Below, in pieces: positions 1 to 8,432 of a stretch of DNA of 64,000 nucleotides (its first letter is position 1; every line of letters begins with the position of its first letter). The stretch is taken from positions 744,001 to 808,000 of the forward strand of contig NZ_JAPEMV010000001.1 in NCBI RefSeq assembly GCF_026342355.1. The letters run 5' to 3'. The notes below the pieces were generated by a model, which saw nothing but the letters and a program-made list of their open reading frames with translations, searched no databases and had not been told where the DNA came from. A program made the position numbers and the translations under genes. This DNA is from Streptomyces sp. NBC_00249. Its GTDB lineage: Bacteria > Actinomycetota > Actinomycetes > Streptomycetales > Streptomycetaceae.

Positions 1-1283
1 GCGCCGAGGCCGCGCTGGCCGAGGCGGACGCGGCGGACCGGCGGCTCGCTTCCGGTGAGCGGCTGCCGCTGCTGGGCGTACCGCTCGCCGTCAAGGACGA
101 CATGGACGTGGCCGGGGAGCCGACCGCCTTCGGCTGCGCGGGCGCCTTCCCGCCGAAGGCCGCCGACGGCGAGGCCGTACGCCGGCTGCGTGCGGCGGGC
201 GCGGTGATCGTGGGCAAGACCCAGACCCCGGAACTGGGCCAGTGGCCCGTCACCGAGGGGCATGCCTTCGGCGAGACCCGCAACCCCTGGAACCCGGCCC
301 ACACGCCCGGCGGTTCCTCCGGCGGCTCGGCGGCCGCCGTCGCCGCGGGACTGGTGCCGGCGGCGCTCGGCTCGGACGGGGCGGGCTCGGTGCGGATCCC
401 CGCGGCCTGGACCCATCTGGTCGGGGTCAAGCCCCAGCGCGGCCGCATCTCCACCTGGCCGGAGCCCGAGGCCTTCCACGGCCTGACGGTCAACGGCGTC
501 CTGGCCCGTACGGTCGCCGACGCGGCCCTCCTGCTGGACGCGGCGAGCGGCCCGGACCCGGGTGACGTGCACCGTCCGGCCCGGATCTCGGCGGTCGAGG
601 CCGTACGGCGCGACCCGGGCCGGCTGCGGATCGCGCTCTCGTACCGGACGGCCTTCACCGGCACCCCCAAGTCGCTTGACCCCGTGGTCCGTTCGGCGGT
701 GGAGGAGCTGGCCGGGCGGCTGGAGGGGCTGGGCCACGAGGTGGTCCCGGAGGACCCGCGCTACGGGGCCATCGGCCTGACCTTCGCACCCCGTGCGACC
801 GCGGGCGTACGGGAGTTGGCCGGGCGGGTCCCGGACCCGTCGCTGCTCGACCCCCGGACGCACGAGACGGTGCGCGCGGGCCGGCTGCTGGGCGGGGCGG
901 CGCTGCGGGTCTCCCGCCGGGCCGAGGCGGCGTTGCGGCGCCGGGTCGGGGAGATCTTCGACCGCTTCGACGTGGTGCTGACGCCGACGACGGCCACCCC
1001 GCCGCTGCGGATCGGTGCCCTGTCGGGCCTGGGGGCGATGGCCACGGACCGGGCGATGATAGCGGCCTGCCCGTACGCCTGGACGTGGAACGTCCTCGGC
1101 TGGCCGGGCGTCAACGTCCCCGCGGGCTTCACTCCCGAGGGTCTGCCGCTGGGCGCCCAACTGCTGGGCCCCGCCCACTCGGAACCCCGGCTGCTGTCCC
1201 TGGCCGCACAGCTGGAGTCGGCGCAGGACTGGGCGGCGCACTGGCCGCCGGGGGCGCCGGGCGCCGGCGGCGGCTCGGTGTGA
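1..1283 (+). CDS. Amidase-signature family hydrolase, 5' end outside window
   Basis: The gene enters from the left edge, so its N-terminus is missing; the frame is open from base 3 and about 426 residues are visible. It is an amidase-signature serine hydrolase that cleaves a carboxamide bond; the substrate cannot be told. The Ser-cisSer-Lys triad can be placed: Lys in LAVKDD (codon at 93), the cis-Ser in the Gly/Ser-rich GGSSGGSAAAVAAG (from about 309), and the nucleophile in GSDGAGSVRIPAA (from about 370). The C-terminal NVPAGFTPEGLPLGAQLLGP block is also typical. It may equally be annotated as an amidase or as a GatA paralogue. With no gatC or gatB next to it, a stand-alone amidase is the better reading. 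Confidence 0.9.
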   Translation, partial: AEAALAEADAADRRLASGERLPLLGVPLAVKDDMDVAGEPTAFGCAGAFPPKAADGEAVRRLRAAGAVIVGKTQTPELGQWPVTEGHAFGETRNPWNPAHTPGGSSGGSAAAVAAGLVPAALGSDGAGSVRIPAAWTHLVGVKPQRGRISTWPEPEAFHGLTVNGVLARTVADAALLLDAASGPDPGDVHRPARISAVEAVRRDPGRLRIALSYRTAFTGTPKSLDPVVRSAVEELAGRLEGLGHEVVPEDPRYGAIGLTFAPRATAGVRELAGRVPDPSLLDPRTHETVRAGRLLGGAALRVSRRAEAALRRRVGEIFDRFDVVLTPTTATPPLRIGALSGLGAMATDRAMIAACPYAWTWNVLGWPGVNVPAGFTPEGLPLGAQLLGPAHSEPRLLSLAAQLESAQDWAAHWPPGAPGAGGGSV

Positions 1284-1363
1284 GGTGCGCGGCCCTCCTT
1301 CCTCCGGCCGGCCGGGGCCGGTGATCCGGCGCGGGGTGCCCGTCAGCCACTACCCTCGCCCGA

Positions 1364-1828
1364 ATGACGGCACTTTCGCATCACGGCAACAGTCACGTCG
1401 AGCAGCCCGGCCGGGACGGTGGTACCGCCACCACCGAGGCCGATCCGCACGCCATCGGGCCGGTGCGCACCGAGTACGCGCCCGACAAGGACGGGGATCC
1501 CGACCCCGGCGAGATCGTCTGGACCTGGGTCCCCTTTGAAGAGAACGACGGCCGGGGCAAGGACCGGCCGGTGCTGGTGGTCGCGCGGGAGGCGGGCGGG
1601 AGCATGCTGCTCGCCGTCCAGTTGTCCAGCAAGCGGCACGACGCCGACCGGGAGTGGGTGGCGATCGGGTCCGGCCCGTGGGACGCGGCGGGCCGGGAGT
1701 CCTGGGTGGACCTGGACCGGGTGCTGCGGGTCCACGAGTCGGGCATGCGGCGCGAGGCGTGCGCGCTCGACCGCGGCCGCTTCCAGCTGGTCGTCGACCG
1801 CCTCCGGGAGCGCTACGGCTGGCAGTAG
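1364..1828 (+). CDS. PemK/MazF-family protein, orphan
   Basis: 154 residues. The first 50 or so are hydrophilic and unconserved-looking. The rest matches the PemK/MazF fold: GEIVWTWVPFE, then KDRPVLVVARE, LAVQLSSKRH and a C-terminal WVDLDRVLRVH. Family members are usually ribosome-independent or ribosome-associated mRNA endonucleases with an antitoxin encoded just upstream. No antitoxin-sized gene lies between the amidase stop at 1283 and this start, and none follows. It may therefore be a solitary toxin-fold protein with another role, or be paired with a distant antitoxin. The ATG at 1364 is the only good start; it has no strong Shine-Dalgarno sequence, so a leaderless or weakly translated message is possible. 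Confidence 0.8.
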   Translation: MTALSHHGNSHVEQPGRDGGTATTEADPHAIGPVRTEYAPDKDGDPDPGEIVWTWVPFEENDGRGKDRPVLVVAREAGGSMLLAVQLSSKRHDADREWVAIGSGPWDAAGRESWVDLDRVLRVHESGMRREACALDRGRFQLVVDRLRERYGWQ

Positions 1829-1840
1829 CCCGCCCGGGCT

Positions 1841-1902
1841 AGGGCCTGTCGTCAAACTCGCGTCGTCGCCCGGAGGGCGGCGGGAGTCTGACGACAGGCC
1901 TT
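1841..1902. repeat. 62-bp palindromic element, terminator-like
   Basis: The arms at 1841-1859 and 1884-1902 pair over 19 positions with one mismatch and one G-U pair. The outer sequence is AGGGCCTGTCGTCAAAC. The same 17 bases recur exactly at 35494-35510, where they form the first arm and loop of a smaller hairpin. Lying 12 bases after the PemK/MazF stop, it probably terminates that gene. Its reuse elsewhere suggests a dispersed intergenic palindrome (REP/MITE-like) rather than a purely local terminator. Confidence 0.7.
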
Positions 1903-1912
1903 AGGGCCCGGC

Positions 1913-2160
1913 GCGCCGCTGGAGCGGGCGTGGCGGGCGACGAGGGTCATCCTGGTCACGCGTTCCTCGCGGGGCGGGCGGCCGGACTCGAGCATGGTGC
2001 GCAGCAGCCGGGCGCTGTGCGCGGGGGCGGGCCTCAGGAACCAGGCGGCGGAGGCCGCCAGCACGCCGGGGGGTGAGTGTCAGCCGGGTCCGCCGCTCGT
2101 GCGGGACCGGCCAGCCGTCGAGCCGGGCGATGCACCCCGGACGAGTTCGCGGCCGGCCGC
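1913..2160 (-). pseudogene. Possible frameshifted gene remnant
   Basis: On the minus strand one frame reads CIARLDGWPVPHERRTRLTL at about 2135-2076. After a C-rich run near 2071 the protein-like sequence continues in another frame (AAWFLRPAPAHSARLLRTML), down to about 1913. Both halves have plausible composition and look like one short protein broken by a single-base change. No start with a ribosome binding site is visible, and the family is not recognised. The whole 363-base stretch 1903-2265 otherwise holds no convincing gene. This could still be chance coding potential in GC-rich DNA. Confidence 0.25.
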
Positions 2161-2265
2161 ACTGCGGTAGATCGAATCCACGGGGCGAGTACCGCCCGGC
2201 CGGGCCCGCAGGGCGGTACGCGGGCCCCCCGGCGACACCGGGCCGCGTGGGTCCGTAGCGGCCGG

Positions 2266-3090
2266 CTACGCCGGGAAGGCGCGTTCGAAGGCTTCGCGGG
2301 GGCCCGGGTCGCGGTCGAGGACGGCGAAGACCACGCGGTCGAAGACGCCCGCGAAGCGGCCCGTGAGGTGGGTCCGGAAGGCTTCGGCGACCTGGGCCGG
2401 GTCGTTCCGGAAGACCCCGCACCCCCAGGCCCCCAGGACCAGCCCCCGGTATCCGTGCAGCGCGGCCACCTCCAGGACCCGTTCGGCCCGCCGGGTCAGG
2501 GCGGCGGGGATTTCGTGGGCGCGTTCGGGCTCCTGGCGGCGGACGGTCCCGGCGTTCGGGGCCGGGGAGGTGAGGAATCCGGCCCGGAAGGGGGTCTCGA
2601 GGAGGTCGCCCCGGTCGTCGCGGAAGACGGGCACCCCGGGCGAGTGAATCACCCGGTCGGTGTAGAAGGTGCTCCGGCCCGCGCGGTGGACCTCGTAGTA
2701 CTCGGGGGCCTCCAGGAGGGTTTCGTAGAGGGCGGAGGCGCGGCACAGCGCTTCCTCCTGGGCCTTGGCCCCGCGGACGTAGCCGCCCCCGGGATTGCGG
2801 GCCGAGGCGAAGTTCAGGACGGCGGTCCGGGCACCCGGCGCCGACTCTCCGACGAGGCGACGGGCCGCGACCGTGCTGCTCTCCCCCGTGACCTCGACGG
2901 CCGTCGGACCGCCCCCACCGAGCGGCTGCTCGTCTGGAATGACCCGGTTCGGCCCATATATTCTGGTTCCGGCCTTGGCTTCCGCCAGGTCGGCGGCGAG
3001 CGGGATCCGCCGTCCCGAACGCGTCCGGTACTCCCCGGCCGCCAGGATCAGCGCGTTGTCCCGCGCGATTTCACGCAATCTGCTGCTCAC
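2266..3090 (-). CDS. TIGR02452 family protein, microbial-type poly(ADP-ribose) glycohydrolase
   Basis: A 274-residue protein of the TIGR02452/PARG_cat_microb group, which removes ADP-ribose from modified proteins or nucleic acids. The PARG signature GGG-X(6-8)-QE is present as NPGGGYVRGAKAQEE. Other family blocks are HSPGVPVFRDDRG and LVLGAWGCGVFRNDP, the latter being the macro-fold loop that binds the diphosphate. The GTG at 3090 is preferred because GGAGG lies eight bases upstream; a TTG at 3126 would add 12 residues. It is divergent from egtA. No ADP-ribosyltransferase was seen nearby, so the substrate is unknown. Confidence 0.85.
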   Translation of the reverse strand: MSSRLREIARDNALILAAGEYRTRSGRRIPLAADLAEAKAGTRIYGPNRVIPDEQPLGGGGPTAVEVTGESSTVAARRLVGESAPGARTAVLNFASARNPGGGYVRGAKAQEEALCRASALYETLLEAPEYYEVHRAGRSTFYTDRVIHSPGVPVFRDDRGDLLETPFRAGFLTSPAPNAGTVRRQEPERAHEIPAALTRRAERVLEVAALHGYRGLVLGAWGCGVFRNDPAQVAEAFRTHLTGRFAGVFDRVVFAVLDRDPGPREAFERAFPA

Positions 3091-3198
3091 ACGGCAATCC
3101 TCCGGCGCAGCCGCCGGGGGCGGCAAAGGAATTTGTGCGCCGAGGACGGGTAGGCACGGGTGACATCACGGCCGACAACAGGAGACGAGGACCCGGTC

Positions 3199-4515
3199 AT
3201 GCCCGAGGACTCACCCGCTCCACTCACCGACAACCGCGAACGGACCCCGCTGAGCGAAGCGGCCGCCGAGGACCTGGTCCACGGCATCTGTTTCAAGACC
3301 GGCCCGCCCCGGCTGGTCGGCGCCGAGCTGGAGTGGCTGGTGCTGGACGCCGAGCGGCCCTGGCTGCCGCTGCCGCCCGAGCGGCTGTCCGCCGCCCACG
3401 AGGCGGCCCGCGCCCTGTCGCTGCACTCCCGCCTCACCGTCGAACCGGGGGGCCAGCTGGAGCTCAGCTCCGCCCCCGCCGCCTCCCTGACCGGGTGCGT
3501 GGACGGCCTCCAGGCCGATCTCACCGCCGTCAGGGGCGCCCTGCTCGGCCAGGGCCTCGTCCTGCGGGGCCTGGGCCTGGATCCGCGCCGGCCCTTGCGC
3601 CGGCTGCTGGACAGTCCCCGCTACGGGGCGATGGAGACCTACTTCGACCGCACCGGCCCGGCCGGCCGCGCCATGATGCGTTCCTCCGCCTCCGTGCAGG
3701 TCTGCGTGGACGCGGGCCAGGAGGAGCCGGGCCCGCTCGGCCACGGCCGCCGCTGGCGGATGGCGCACCTGCTGGGCGCGGTACTGGTGGCCGTCTTCGC
3801 CAATTCCCCCGCGCACGAGGGCCCGTACCGGGGCTGGCGGTGTGCGCGGCAGGGCATCTGGGACGACATCGACGCCCGGCGGGCGCTGGCACCGCCGCTG
3901 GAGGCCGAACCCCGCGCGGCGTGGACCCGGCACGCGCTGGACACCGAAGTGATGTGCGTACGGTCCGACGGCGACGGGCCCTGGGCGGTGCCGCGCGGGC
4001 TCACCTTCCGCGACTGGCTGCGCACCGGCGCCGCGGTCGTCGGCCGCGCCCCGACCGCCGCCGACCTGGACTACCACCTCACCACCCTCTTCCCGCCGGT
4101 CCGACCGCGCGGCCACCTGGAACTGCGCATGATCGACGCGCAGCCGGGCGAGGACGGCTGGATGGTCCCGGCGGCCGTGGTGCACGCGCTGTTCGACGAC
4201 CCGGAGGCCGCCGAGACCGCCTACCGGGCGGTGAAGGCCCTCGCGGACGCCCACGGCGCCCGGCCCGCCCCCCGCAACCCGCTGTGGAGGTCCGCCGCGC
4301 GCGCCGGGCTGGCCGATCCGGACCTGCGCGGCGCCGCCCTCGCGTGTTTCGCGGCGGCCGCCGAGGCGCTGCCCCGGCTCGGGGCGAGCCCGCCCGTCCT
4401 GGACGCGGTCGGCGACTTCGCCGAGCGCTACGTACGGCGCGGCCGATGTCCGGCCGACGACACCGCGGAACACGAGCTCGGACGGCAGTCCGTCGGGAAG
4501 GGGCAGCACGCGTGA
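3199..4515 (+). CDS. egtA: Glutamate-cysteine ligase EgtA, ergothioneine biosynthesis
   Basis: First gene of the ergothioneine operon. It makes gamma-glutamylcysteine, the sulfur donor for EgtB. The 438 residues match the actinobacterial EgtA branch of the GCS2 fold: VGAELEWLVLD, VEPGGQLELSSAP, YFDRTGPAGRAMMRSSASVQ and HLELRMIDAQPG. The ATG at 3199 has GAGG eight bases upstream and is preferred to the GTG at 3160, which lacks a good ribosome binding site. The stop overlaps the egtB start by four bases (GTGA). The operon context makes the assignment secure. Confidence 0.93.
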   Translation: MPEDSPAPLTDNRERTPLSEAAAEDLVHGICFKTGPPRLVGAELEWLVLDAERPWLPLPPERLSAAHEAARALSLHSRLTVEPGGQLELSSAPAASLTGCVDGLQADLTAVRGALLGQGLVLRGLGLDPRRPLRRLLDSPRYGAMETYFDRTGPAGRAMMRSSASVQVCVDAGQEEPGPLGHGRRWRMAHLLGAVLVAVFANSPAHEGPYRGWRCARQGIWDDIDARRALAPPLEAEPRAAWTRHALDTEVMCVRSDGDGPWAVPRGLTFRDWLRTGAAVVGRAPTAADLDYHLTTLFPPVRPRGHLELRMIDAQPGEDGWMVPAAVVHALFDDPEAAETAYRAVKALADAHGARPAPRNPLWRSAARAGLADPDLRGAALACFAAAAEALPRLGASPPVLDAVGDFAERYVRRGRCPADDTAEHELGRQSVGKGQHA

Positions 4516-5846
4516 CCACCGAGACCCACCCCCAGACCCACCCCGGGACCGACCCCGAGCGGCTGCGCGAGCGGGCCGTCGCCGCGCTGACGGCCGCCCG
4601 CGCCCGCACCGCCGCGCTGACCGATCCCGTGAGCGACCGGGACCTCACCGCGCAGCACTCGCCCCTGATGTCCCCGCTCGTCTGGGACCTGGCGCACATC
4701 GGGAACATGGAGGAGCTCTGGCTGCTGCGCCGTGTGGCCGGCCGCCCGTCGATGCACCCGGAGATCGATCCGCTCTACGACGCCTTCGAGCACCCGCGTG
4801 CCGAGCGGCCGAAGCTGCCCCTGCTGGGCCCGGAGGCGGCCCGCCGGTACACGGCCGAGGTCCGCGGGCGCGTCTTCGACCTGCTGGAGCGCACTCCGCT
4901 GGAGGGTACGGCGCTGCTCGACCAGGGCTATGTATTCGGCATGATCGCCCAGCACGAACAGCAGCACGACGAAACGATGCTGATCACCCATCAGCTGCGC
5001 CACGGCGGGCCGGTCCTGACCGCCCCGGACCCGGGCCCCGCGCAGGGTCCGCCGCCGGAGGCGGCCGAAGTCCTGGTCCCGGCGGGTCCGTTCACGATGG
5101 GCACCTCCACCGAGCCCTGGGCGCTGGACAACGAACGGCCCGCCCACGTCCGGGACCTCGCCGCCTTCTGGATCGACACGGCTCCGGTGACGAACGCCGC
5201 CTACCAGGCCTTCATGGCGGACGGCGGCTACCACGACCCCCGCTGGTGGGCGGCCGAGGGCTGGGAGCAGATCCGTACGCACGGGATCGAGGCCCCGCTG
5301 TTCTGGCACCGCGAGGCCAGGCAGTGGCTGCGCCGCCGGTTCGGGGTGATCGAGCCGGTACCCGGCGAAGAATCGGTTCTGCACGTCAGCTGGTACGAGG
5401 CCGACGCCTACGCCCGCTGGGCCGGACGCAGGCTGCCCACCGAGGCGGAGTGGGAGAAGGCCGCCCGCCACGACCCGGCCACCGGCCGCTCCCGCCGCTA
5501 CCCCTGGGGCGACGCCGACCCGACCCCGGCGCACGCCAACCTGGGCCAGCGCCACCTGCGCCCGTCCCCGGCGGGCGGCTACCCGGCCGGAGCCTCCCCG
5601 CTCGGGGTGCGCCAGCTGATCGGCGACGTCTGGGAGTGGACCTCCTCGGACTTCCTGCCGTACCCGGGCTTCCGCGCCTTCCCGTACGAGGAGTACTCGC
5701 AGGTGTTCTTCGGGCCCGAGCACAAGGTGCTGCGCGGCGGCTCCTTCGCGGTGGACCCGGTGGCCTGCCGGGGCACGTTCCGCAACTGGGACCTGCCGGT
5801 GCGGCGGCAGATCTTCTCCGGCTTCCGCACCGCGAGGAGCCTCTGA
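4512..5846 (+). CDS. egtB: Hercynylcysteine S-oxide synthase EgtB
   Basis: A non-heme iron enzyme, 444 residues, that joins hercynine and gamma-glutamylcysteine with O2 to give the sulfoxide intermediate. The N-terminal DinB-like domain carries the three-histidine iron site: H62 in DLAHIGN, and H148 and H152 in AQHEQQHDE. The C-terminal half is an FGE-sulfatase domain with VPAGPFTMGT, RRLPTEAEWEKAAR and GDVWEWTSSDF. The GTG start at 4512 overlaps the egtA stop, and the TGA shares its last base with the egtC ATG (TGATG). Both arrangements point to translational coupling. Confidence 0.95.
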   Translation: MTTETHPQTHPGTDPERLRERAVAALTAARARTAALTDPVSDRDLTAQHSPLMSPLVWDLAHIGNMEELWLLRRVAGRPSMHPEIDPLYDAFEHPRAERPKLPLLGPEAARRYTAEVRGRVFDLLERTPLEGTALLDQGYVFGMIAQHEQQHDETMLITHQLRHGGPVLTAPDPGPAQGPPPEAAEVLVPAGPFTMGTSTEPWALDNERPAHVRDLAAFWIDTAPVTNAAYQAFMADGGYHDPRWWAAEGWEQIRTHGIEAPLFWHREARQWLRRRFGVIEPVPGEESVLHVSWYEADAYARWAGRRLPTEAEWEKAARHDPATGRSRRYPWGDADPTPAHANLGQRHLRPSPAGGYPAGASPLGVRQLIGDVWEWTSSDFLPYPGFRAFPYEEYSQVFFGPEHKVLRGGSFAVDPVACRGTFRNWDLPVRRQIFSGFRTARSL

Positions 5847-6604
5847 TGTGCCGCCACCTCGCCTACCTGGGCCCGCCCGTGCCCCTGGGACGGCTGCTGA
5901 GCGAGCCGGAGCACTCCCTCGTACACCAGTCCTGGCAGCCGCGCCGCCAGCGCCACGGCACGGTCAACGCGGACGGCTTCGGCGTGGGCTGGTACGCCGA
6001 CGGCGACCCGGTCCCGGCCCGCTACCGGCGGGACCGGCCCCTGTGGGGGGACCCCGCCTTCGCGGACCTGGCCCGCGTGGTGCGCAGCGGGGCCGTACTG
6101 GCCGCCGTACGCGACGCCACCTTCGCGGGCTCCGACGGGGAGGCGGCCGCGGCTCCGTTCGCCTCGGGTCCCTGGCTGTTCAGCCACAACGGCGCCCTGC
6201 GGGACTGGCCCGACTCGATGGCGGCGCTCGCCGCCGGGCTGCCCGCCCTGGACCTGCTCCAGCTGGCCGCGCGCACCGACTCGGCGCTGCTGTGGGCGCT
6301 GGCCCTGCACCGGCTGCACCAGGGCGACGACCTGGGCACGGCCCTGGCCGAGACGGTCCGGGAGGCGGCCACCGCCTCGCCGGGCTCCCGGCTGAACCTG
6401 CTGCTGACGGACGGCGCCGCCATCGCCGCCACGGCCTGGGGCGATTCGCTGTGGTACCTGTCCGACCCCGGCGCTGGCCGGGTGGTCGTGGCCTCGGAGC
6501 CGCACGACGACGACCCCCTCTGGTGCGAGGTCCCCGACCGGACCCTGCTGACCGCCACCCGCACGCGGGTCGCCCTGACCCCCCTCAAGGAGATCTCCCC
6601 GTGA
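5846..6604 (+). CDS. egtC: Gamma-glutamyl hercynylcysteine S-oxide hydrolase EgtC
   Basis: A 252-residue class II glutamine-amidotransferase-like (Ntn) hydrolase that removes the glutamate from the EgtB product. Cys2, directly after the start Met (MCRHLAYLG), is the expected nucleophile. VNADGFGVGWYAD, WLFSHNGAL and ARTDSALLWAL are the usual glutaminase-domain blocks. The gene overlaps egtB by one base and egtD by four, so start and stop are fixed by the operon. Confidence 0.95.
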   Translation: MCRHLAYLGPPVPLGRLLSEPEHSLVHQSWQPRRQRHGTVNADGFGVGWYADGDPVPARYRRDRPLWGDPAFADLARVVRSGAVLAAVRDATFAGSDGEAAAAPFASGPWLFSHNGALRDWPDSMAALAAGLPALDLLQLAARTDSALLWALALHRLHQGDDLGTALAETVREAATASPGSRLNLLLTDGAAIAATAWGDSLWYLSDPGAGRVVVASEPHDDDPLWCEVPDRTLLTATRTRVALTPLKEISP

Positions 6605-7575
6605 GCGACTTCCAGTTGACCCGGACCCTCGACGAGCACGCCGCCGAGTCGGCGCTGCGCGCGGACGTCCTGAGCGGGCTGACCCGCTTCCCCAAGGAGC
6701 TGCCGCCCAAGTGGTTCTACGACGCCCGGGGCAGTGAACTCTTCGAGGAGATCACCCGGTTGCCCGAGTACTACCCGACGCGCGCCGAGCGGGAGATCCT
6801 GCTGGCGCGGGCCCAGGAGATCGCGTCGGCCAGCGGCGCGCGCACCCTGGTGGAGCTGGGTTCCGGCTCCTCGGAGAAGACCCGGCACCTGATCGAGGCC
6901 ATGCCGGCGCTGGAGACGTACGTCCCGGTGGACGTCAGCGAGAGCGCGCTGACGGGGGCCGGCCAGGCGCTGCTGGCGGCGCACCCGGGGCTGGGGGTGC
7001 ACGCCCTGCTGGCCGACTTCACGAAGCCGCTGCACCTGCCCGGGACCCGGGGGCCGCGGCTGGTGGTGTTCCTGGGCGGCACGATCGGCAACCTGCTGCC
7101 GCCGGAGCGCGCCGCGTTCCTGGCGTCCGTACGGGCGATGCTGTCGCCCGGGGACGCGCTGCTGATGGGGACGGACCTGGTGAAGGACGAGGCCGAGCTG
7201 GTGGCGGCGTACGACGACGCCCGGGGGGTGACGGCGGAGTTCAACAAGAACGTGCTCTCGGTGATCGACCGGGAGCTGGGCGCGGACTTCCACACCGCCG
7301 ACTTCGCCCACGTGGCGGTGTGGAACCGGGAGCACGAGTGGATCGAGATGCGGCTGCGCGCCGTGTCCGCGGTGACGGTCAAGATCCGGGCGCTGGATCT
7401 GGTGGTGCCGTTCGAGGCGGGCGAGGAGATCCTCACGGAGGTGTCGGCGAAGTTCCGTCAGGAGGGCGTCCGGAAGGAACTGGCCGATGCCGGGCTGGAG
7501 TTGACCCAGTGGTGGACGGACTCCGAGGGCCGCTTCGCACTCTCCCTGTCGGTGGCGGACGGGGTCTCCTCCTGA
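6601..7575 (+). CDS. egtD: L-histidine N-alpha-methyltransferase EgtD
   Basis: 324 residues. It methylates histidine three times with SAM to give hercynine, the first committed intermediate. Family blocks are PPKWFYDARGSELFEEITRL, YYPTRAEREIL, LVELGSGSSEKTRHLI (SAM motif I), VVFLGGTIGNLLP and LLMGTDLVKD. The GTG start overlaps the egtC stop by four bases. No PLP C-S lyase (EgtE) follows, so that last step must be encoded elsewhere. The 3' end overlaps the convergent acyltransferase frame by 118 bases. Confidence 0.95.
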   Translation: MSDFQLTRTLDEHAAESALRADVLSGLTRFPKELPPKWFYDARGSELFEEITRLPEYYPTRAEREILLARAQEIASASGARTLVELGSGSSEKTRHLIEAMPALETYVPVDVSESALTGAGQALLAAHPGLGVHALLADFTKPLHLPGTRGPRLVVFLGGTIGNLLPPERAAFLASVRAMLSPGDALLMGTDLVKDEAELVAAYDDARGVTAEFNKNVLSVIDRELGADFHTADFAHVAVWNREHEWIEMRLRAVSAVTVKIRALDLVVPFEAGEEILTEVSAKFRQEGVRKELADAGLELTQWWTDSEGRFALSLSVADGVSS

Positions 7576-8432
7576 CCGGGTGAGCCGACGGCGTGGCGCC
7601 GCTGCTGTACGGGTACGCCCGGCAGCGGCGCCACGCGCTCCGCCCCGCCGAGTACGGCCTCGCGCGCGGCGGCGGCCAGCTCCCGCCGGTCGGGGTGGCG
7701 GCCGGGCGGGATCCTGGGCAGCAGCCACACCTCGGCCCGCACCCCGCGCGAGCGGGCGATCCGCCACAGCGAGGCCGTCAGCGGGTCGTCCCCGACGAAG
7801 GCGGGCGCCCCCGCGAGCTCCCCGTCCGCGAGCCGGTAGGCGATCCGTACGGGCTGTACGGGTACCCGCGCGTCCAGCGCCGACTGGAACGCGGCCCGCC
7901 GGAAGACCCCCTGGGCGCGGCCGCACCAGGTGGAGCCCTCGGGGAAGACGGTGACCCGGTCCCCGGCCCGCAGCGCCCCGGTGAGGGCCTCGACCGTGCG
8001 GGGCAGGGCCCGGATCCGGTCGCGTTCGATGAACAGGGTCCCCGCCTGGGCGGCGAGCCGGCCGAGCACCGGCCAGGCGCCGACCTCGCTCTTGGCCAGC
8101 ATCCTGCAGGGCAGGGCGGCGGCGACGAGCGGGATGTCCAGCCAGGAGATGTGGTTCGCGACGATCAGCCGGCCCCCGTCCGGGCCGGGGGCGCCGTACA
8201 CGGTGACCCGTACCCCCAGGGCCCCGACGAGCGCCACCGCCCACCCCCGGACCAGGGCGTGCCGGGGGCGTACGGGGAGCAGCCGTACCGGTGCGGCGGC
8301 CGCGACGGCGAGCACCATCAGGGCGAGGGCGGTCGCCAGCCTGAGCACGGCGCGCGGGACGCTCGCGGCCCTGCCCGGGTGGCCGGCGCAGGCCTCGGGG
8401 GTACAGGGCGCGGTGGGCAGCCAGACGCTCAT
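7458..8432 (-). CDS. PlsC-type lysophospholipid / lyso-ornithine lipid acyltransferase
   Basis: 324 residues with N-terminal hydrophobic segments (residues about 25-60) and the PlsC motifs: NHISWLD (His-X4-Asp), GTLFIERD and FPEGSTWCG. It transfers an acyl chain to a lyso-lipid at the membrane. Its ATG overlaps the stop of the upstream N-acyltransferase gene by four bases, so the two probably act in sequence. In ornithine lipid synthesis OlsB makes the N-acyl product and OlsA, a PlsC relative, adds the second acyl chain. The last 60 or so residues lie beyond the PlsC fold and run antisense over the end of egtD; the original stop may have been lost. Confidence 0.85.
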   Translation of the reverse strand: MSVWLPTAPCTPEACAGHPGRAASVPRAVLRLATALALMVLAVAAAAPVRLLPVRPRHALVRGWAVALVGALGVRVTVYGAPGPDGGRLIVANHISWLDIPLVAAALPCRMLAKSEVGAWPVLGRLAAQAGTLFIERDRIRALPRTVEALTGALRAGDRVTVFPEGSTWCGRAQGVFRRAAFQSALDARVPVQPVRIAYRLADGELAGAPAFVGDDPLTASLWRIARSRGVRAEVWLLPRIPPGRHPDRRELAAAAREAVLGGAERVAPLPGVPVQQRRHAVGSPGQEETPSATDRESAKRPSESVHHWVNSSPASASSFRTPS

